From Nanobdellota archaeon (GTDB lineage: Archaea > Nanobdellota > Nanobdellia > Pacearchaeales > GW2011-AR1), in the NCBI GenBank assembly GCA_022709585.1, contig JAKLIN010000015.1, positions 1-16,959 on the forward strand: 16,959 nt of DNA. The letters run 5' to 3'. The notes beneath the pieces are model-generated. The model saw only the letters and a list, made by a program, of their open reading frames with translations. It searched no databases and was not told where the DNA came from. The position numbers and the translations under genes are program-made. Shown here piece after piece: positions 13,734 to 16,959 of this stretch (within the stretch, counting starts at the first letter, position 1; the number at the start of each line of letters is the position of its first letter).

Positions 13734-15089
13734 TTACAATTTTAATACCTTACCATTGAAAGAAAGATGGCAAGTTTCTCCAAATTTGTAACCTAAATCT
13801 GAAGCAAGCTCTACCATACTTGTTGCTTTTTGAAGAGAACCATGAGCAGGGATAATATGTTTTGGTTTCAACATTTCTATTAAATCTTTTAAATCATCTC
13901 CAGAACCGTGCCCTGAAACATGAACATCTGATTGTATTCTTACTCCTTTTCTTCTTAATTTCTTATCCATTTTATCACGAGCATTTATATTTGTTGGAGC
14001 AGGAATAACACTAGAAGAGAAAATAACATGATCGTCTTTTCTAAGCTTTAAAGGAGTTTCTTCTTCAACAATTCTGTCTAAAACCGAACCTGCTTCTGCT
14101 TGATGCCCGGTGCAAACAATCAAATATTCGCTTCGAGATTTTTCAACTTTCTTTAAAAAAGAATTAATTTGATTTTTGTATTTCATAATCTTCACATCCT
14201 TTTGGAAAGGGCATTGTTTGATTTTTATTGCGCATTCCACATATTTGTTTAAACTTCTTCCAAGGAAAACTATTTTTCTTCCAGTTTTCTTTCCAAAGTC
14301 AACTATGCTTTTTAATCTCGCAATATGAGAAGAGAATGTTGAAACAATAAGAGCAGCATCTTCATTTCTAACAGAATCAAAAGCATCTTCAATTAAATTT
14401 CTTGCAATTCTTTCACTTGGAGTTTTTCTTTCAACACCAGAATAGAGAGAATCAACTACAAGAACGTCAACTCCTTCTGCTCCTGCTTCTCTTAATTTTT
14501 TGTAGTTTGGAGGCGCTCCGATTATTGGATGATTATCAAATTTGAAATCCAATGCGTAAAAGAAGTTTCCTTCTGGGGTATGAAGCATTACAAAAACACA
14601 TTGAAGTGTTGAGTGAGTTGTGTGAATAAAATCAGCTTTGTAATTTCCGCTTTTTCCTTTTATAATATAAGTAGAATCCTCATTTACTTTAATTCTTGGA
14701 TTTCTTAATGTTATTTTTTCATCTTGAAGCATTTGTTCTAAGAACTCCATTGTGAAAGGTGTTCCGAGAATCTTTGCGTTTGGATATCTGTGCGCAAGAT
14801 ATGGAACAGCTCCAATATGATCTAAGTGTGAGTGCCCAATAATAATTGCCCTGACCTTATCTCTCCAGCCAAGCTTGTCTAATATTTTGTCATTTGGAAG
14901 AGCTTCTATTTTTCTTAATTTTTCTTCAGAAGGAGTTTTTGATTCCACTGCATCTTTTTCTTGGAACTCAATTATTGCAGGAAGATAAATTCCAGCATCA
15001 AATAATATAACATCTTCTCCTATTTTAACAGCCGTCATATTTTTTCCAACTTCTTCATATCCGCCGACTGTACAAATTTCTAATCCCAT
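13734..15089 (-). CDS. rnj: Archaeal RNase J (beta-CASP 5'-3' exoribonuclease)
   Basis: A metallo-beta-lactamase/beta-CASP ribonuclease expected to degrade RNA from the 5' end in the cytoplasm. The 451-residue length fits archaeal RNase J, which is shorter than bacterial forms because it lacks the C-terminal domain. Visible residues are H86-S-H88-L-D90-H91 (GHSHLDH), H159 in HTTHS and D181 in ALDFKFD. Motif A is VVDSLYS (D213), where the Thr or Ser-Thr seen in many relatives is replaced. The later histidines are in VSGHGSGDDL and IIPAHGS. There is no KH domain, which separates it from aCPSF1 in the same window. The start MGLEICTVGGYEEVGKNM is typical. Its promoter region is shared with the divergent rnp2 gene; a TATA-like AAAAATATAG lies about 20 nt upstream. 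Confidence 0.95.
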   Translation of the reverse strand: MGLEICTVGGYEEVGKNMTAVKIGEDVILFDAGIYLPAIIEFQEKDAVESKTPSEEKLRKIEALPNDKILDKLGWRDKVRAIIIGHSHLDHIGAVPYLAHRYPNAKILGTPFTMEFLEQMLQDEKITLRNPRIKVNEDSTYIIKGKSGNYKADFIHTTHSTLQCVFVMLHTPEGNFFYALDFKFDNHPIIGAPPNYKKLREAGAEGVDVLVVDSLYSGVERKTPSERIARNLIEDAFDSVRNEDAALIVSTFSSHIARLKSIVDFGKKTGRKIVFLGRSLNKYVECAIKIKQCPFQKDVKIMKYKNQINSFLKKVEKSRSEYLIVCTGHQAEAGSVLDRIVEEETPLKLRKDDHVIFSSSVIPAPTNINARDKMDKKLRRKGVRIQSDVHVSGHGSGDDLKDLIEMLKPKHIIPAHGSLQKATSMVELASDLGYKFGETCHLSFNGKVLKL

Positions 15090-15238
15090 TGTATTCTATT
15101 TACTATATTTTTCTTGTATTTCCTCTATTTTCTAAATTAAGATAAAAAGTCTTGTCTTATAAATCTTGTTAAATGGATTTTAGATATTTTTGAGCCGTTT
15201 AATGAAAGATTTTTATATTAGATTTTGTTGAATTAAAC
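15090..15238. promoter_or_regulatory. Divergent promoter region between rnj and rnp2
   Basis: A 149-bp AT-rich spacer serves both directions. For rnp2, TTTTTATATTA at about 15210-15221 lies about 24 nt before the ATG at 15239, preceded by GAAAG, a plausible BRE. For rnj, the minus strand has AAAAATATAG at about 15104-15113, roughly 20 nt before its ATG, slightly close. A further TTATAAAT (about 15157-15164) could be a box of either strand. No small gene or RNA is evident. Confidence 0.5.
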
Positions 15239-15535
15239 ATGAAAAGTTTATCTCCTTCTCAAAAAGAAAACAAAAGATATTTGATTGTAAAAGGCACAAA
15301 TTTGCAAAAAAACATTGAAAAAGCAATTTTAGACTTTATTGGAGTTTTGGGAATGTCTCGCACAGGGCTCGGATTCATTGAAACTCGCGGAGATTACGCA
15401 ATTATTTCTGTAGATAGAGAAGCACTTAATGAAGTAAGGGCAAGTTTAGCTATTTTCCCTGAAAAAATAAGTGTTGAACGTGTTTCTGGAACATTGAAAG
15501 CGCTTGGAAAAGAGCCCCGAAAACCTTTTAAATAA
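15239..15535 (+). CDS. rnp2: RNase P protein component 2 (Pop5)
   Basis: One of the protein subunits of archaeal RNase P, which matures the 5' ends of tRNAs; it helps the catalytic RNA fold and bind metal. The 98-residue protein starts with KSLSPSQKENKRYLIVKG, the Pop5 opening strand. It continues with LDFIGVLGMSRTGLGFIE, DYAIISVDREALNEVRASL and the family ending VERVSGTLKALGK. The length is somewhat below the 110-140 of many euryarchaeal homologues because the C-terminal extension is short. A TATA box about 24 nt upstream implies a leaderless mRNA. The order rnp2-psmA-SBDS is that of the archaeal exosome superoperon. The usual partner Rpp30 is not in the window. Confidence 0.9.
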   Translation: MKSLSPSQKENKRYLIVKGTNLQKNIEKAILDFIGVLGMSRTGLGFIETRGDYAIISVDREALNEVRASLAIFPEKISVERVSGTLKALGKEPRKPFK

Positions 15536-15551
15536 ACCCTATTTGGGTTTA
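15533..15551 (+). repeat. Short hairpin overlapping the rnp2 stop codon
   Basis: TAAACCC (15533-15539) pairs with GGGTTTA (15545-15551) around a 5-nt loop (TATTT). The stem includes the rnp2 stop codon TAA. It is not followed by a U-tract. It could mark the rnp2 mRNA 3' end or be chance; a 7-bp stem with three G-C pairs is modest. Confidence 0.35.
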
Positions 15552-15578
15552 GTATACAAGAAAACATTAGAGATTAAA

Positions 15579-15601
15579 ACATATTAAATTCCTCTATAAA
15601 A
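15579..15601 (+). promoter_or_regulatory. TATA elements before psmA
   Basis: Two boxes are seen: ACATATTAAATT (15579-15590), about 25 nt before the ATG at 15609, and TATAAAA (15595-15601), about 32 nt before the ATG at 15630. They would favour different start codons for psmA. The second is the better TATA match. Confidence 0.4.
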
Positions 15602-15608
15602 CTATAAC

Positions 15609-16352
15609 ATGGATATGTCAATGGACGTAATGCAACATCAATCAATGGGTTATGACAGAACTGCAACAATGTTCTCCCCAGATGGGCATTTATTACAAGT
15701 GGAATATGCAGAAAAGACAGTTAGACTTGGAAGCGCAAGCATTGGAATAGTCTGTTCAGATGGCGTTTTTCTTTTAGCGGATAAAAGAATAGAAGACACA
15801 CTTATTTCTCCTAAGTCTACTTCAAAGATTTATGAAATTGATTCTCATGTTATTTCAAGTGTTGCGGGGATTATGTCTGATGCAAGAGTTTTAATTGACA
15901 AAGCTCAGATTTTAGCACAACAGCACAGAGTTACTTATGATTCTCCAATTAATCCAGAATTAATCATTAAAGAATTATCAGATATAAAGCAACAATTTAC
16001 TCAATATGGCGGTGCTCGCCCATTTGGAGCTGCATTAATGGTTGCAGGAGTTTTGAATAACAAGCCTATGCTTTACACAAGCGATGTAACTGGAAATTAT
16101 TTTGCATATTTTGCTAATGCTATTGGAGAAAATGATGAAAAAATAAAAGAAAAACTAAGAGAAAAATACAATTCTAATTTAACAATCAAACAAGGAGTAA
16201 GCCTTGCTTTGGACATTTTCCAAGAAATACAAGCTGAAAAGTTTGATTTGAAAAGATTCGAGTTATGCTTTATTGAAAACAACAAAGAAAAAATTCAAAG
16301 AATTGCTGGAGAACAATTAAAAGATTATCATTCTTCTGCAAGAAGCAAATAA
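15609..16352 (+). CDS. psmA: 20S proteasome alpha subunit
   Basis: Forms the outer heptameric rings of the 20S proteasome and gates entry of substrates; not catalytic itself. The 247-residue protein has the alpha signature YDRTATMFSPDGHLLQVEYA at residues 15-34, then the proteasome fold (ASIGIVCSDGVFLLADKR and onward) and YGGARPFGAALMVAG near 133-147. The N-terminus is rich in Met (M1, M3, M5, M8, M13), so the start is uncertain. From Met8 (15630) the tail MQHQSMGYDR aligns with MQQGQMAYDR of Thermoplasma alpha. From Met1 the gate tail is seven residues longer. It is the second gene of rnp2-psmA-SBDS. The matching beta subunit is at 8517-9185. Confidence 0.96.
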   Translation: MDMSMDVMQHQSMGYDRTATMFSPDGHLLQVEYAEKTVRLGSASIGIVCSDGVFLLADKRIEDTLISPKSTSKIYEIDSHVISSVAGIMSDARVLIDKAQILAQQHRVTYDSPINPELIIKELSDIKQQFTQYGGARPFGAALMVAGVLNNKPMLYTSDVTGNYFAYFANAIGENDEKIKEKLREKYNSNLTIKQGVSLALDIFQEIQAEKFDLKRFELCFIENNKEKIQRIAGEQLKDYHSSARSK

Positions 16353-16392
16353 AAGCAAATAATTAAAAAATAAAAATAAGATTACTATTAAC

Positions 16393-16959
16393 ATGAATAC
16401 AACAGCTAGAATAAAAAAAGCAGGACAAGAGTTCGAAATCCTTGTTGATATGGATTTGGCTTTAAAGTTCAAAAAAGGCGAGATTTCTTATATTGAAGCT
16501 GAAGGTGACAGAATTTTCAAAGATTTAAAGAAAGGAATGTCTGCTTCTTCAGAAGATTTGAGAAATGCTTTTGGAACAACAGACCCCACTGAAATTGCAA
16601 AGAAAATTGTAAAAGAGGGGGAAGTTCTTGTAACTCAAGAGCACAGAGATGAAGAGCATGAAAAGAAAATCAAACAAGTTGTTGACTTTTTAGCTAGAAA
16701 TGCAACAGACCCTAAAACAGGGCATCCTCACACTCCTGAAAGAATCAAGATGGCTTTAGAACAAGCTCATGTGAATGTCAAAAACACCCCTCTTGATTCA
16801 CAAATTAAAGAAATTCTAGATAAGATTGCCCCAATCATTCCAATAACTTTAAAAACTAAAAAAATAAGGATTACTATTCCAGCAATGTACACAGGAAAAT
16901 CCTATGGAATAATTGCGCCTTACAAGGAAAGCGAAGATTGGATGAACGACGGAAGTCTT
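16393..16959 (+). CDS. sbds: Ribosome maturation protein SBDS (3' part missing)
   Basis: The archaeal homologue of Shwachman-Bodian-Diamond syndrome protein, which in eukaryotes works in late 60S maturation. The first 189 codons are present and the frame is open at the right edge. It starts MNTTARIKKAGQEFEILVD, the typical SBDS domain I opening. Domain I includes FKDLKKGM and FGTTDPTEIAKKIV. The hallmark DPKTGHPHTPERI motif follows at about 116-128. Domain II continues with IIPITLKTKKIRITIPA. The full protein is usually about 230-240 residues, so about 45 are missing. It lies 40 nt after psmA in an A-rich spacer. In other archaea the exosome genes rrp4, rrp41 and rrp42 come next, so they are expected just beyond the edge. 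Start at the ATG at 16393. Confidence 0.96.
   Translation, partial: MNTTARIKKAGQEFEILVDMDLALKFKKGEISYIEAEGDRIFKDLKKGMSASSEDLRNAFGTTDPTEIAKKIVKEGEVLVTQEHRDEEHEKKIKQVVDFLARNATDPKTGHPHTPERIKMALEQAHVNVKNTPLDSQIKEILDKIAPIIPITLKTKKIRITIPAMYTGKSYGIIAPYKESEDWMNDGSL

Noticed and set aside
16343..16362. AGCAAATAA direct repeat at the psmA stop
   Set aside because: Two 9-base AT-rich copies only; likely slippage in an A-rich spacer, with no sign of function.
1..16959. tRNA, rRNA, CRISPR, insertion sequence, phage or defence island
   Set aside because: I saw no cloverleaf, regularly spaced repeats, transposase, integrase or restriction gene. The S74 domain alone is not evidence of a prophage.

Overview
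The window is a dense, AT-rich stretch of archaeal chromosome with short intergenic gaps. Archaeal or eukaryote-type information genes identify the domain: TATA-binding protein, ATP-dependent DNA ligase, ribosomal protein eL15, the KH/beta-CASP termination factor aCPSF1 (FttA), 20S proteasome alpha and beta, Mre11-Rad50, an aRF1-type HemK2 methyltransferase, archaeal RNase J, RNase P Pop5 and SBDS. AT bias, compact proteins and small surface proteins suggest a DPANN lineage (Woesearchaeota/Pacearchaeota-like). That placement is inference; no rRNA is present. Rubrerythrin fits an anaerobic or micro-oxic life.

Layout. (1) 1-1551, minus strand: a surface-protein cluster. A gene cut by the left edge is nearly identical at its N-terminus to the next gene, which encodes a membrane-anchored cysteine-rich protein. 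A third protein has a peptidase S74 intramolecular chaperone domain. All three begin MKRGK. (2) 1684-3289: an unknown protein with a GTG start (+), TBP (-), and an unknown protein of possible YwgA/Panacea-like type (+). (3) 3293-6435, minus strand: eL15, rubrerythrin, a two-helix membrane protein and DNA ligase. The membrane protein starts one base after the rubrerythrin stop. (4) 6571-9185, minus strand: psmB followed by aCPSF1, a pairing also known in methanogens. (5) 9303-12565, minus strand: mre11 then rad50, with a perfect 10-bp hairpin after rad50. (6) 12646-15089, minus strand: RNase J, a C-terminally anchored membrane protein and HemK2. (7) 15239-16959, plus strand: rnp2 (Pop5), psmA and SBDS, the front of the archaeal exosome superoperon; SBDS runs off the right edge.

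Together the set covers transcription initiation (TBP) and termination (aCPSF1), RNA decay from the 5' end (RNase J), tRNA processing (RNase P), ribosome assembly and release (eL15, SBDS, HemK2), proteolysis (both proteasome subunits) and DNA break repair (Mre11-Rad50, ligase). Many genes have a TATA-like box about 24-32 nt before the start codon, which implies leaderless or nearly leaderless mRNAs. U-rich tracts suited to aCPSF1-type termination follow several stop codons. No tRNA, rRNA, CRISPR array, insertion sequence or phage module was seen, and no intergenic stretch reaches 300 bases. The least explained parts are the surface cluster and four proteins of unknown function (starts at 1684, 2894, 5253 and 13718).
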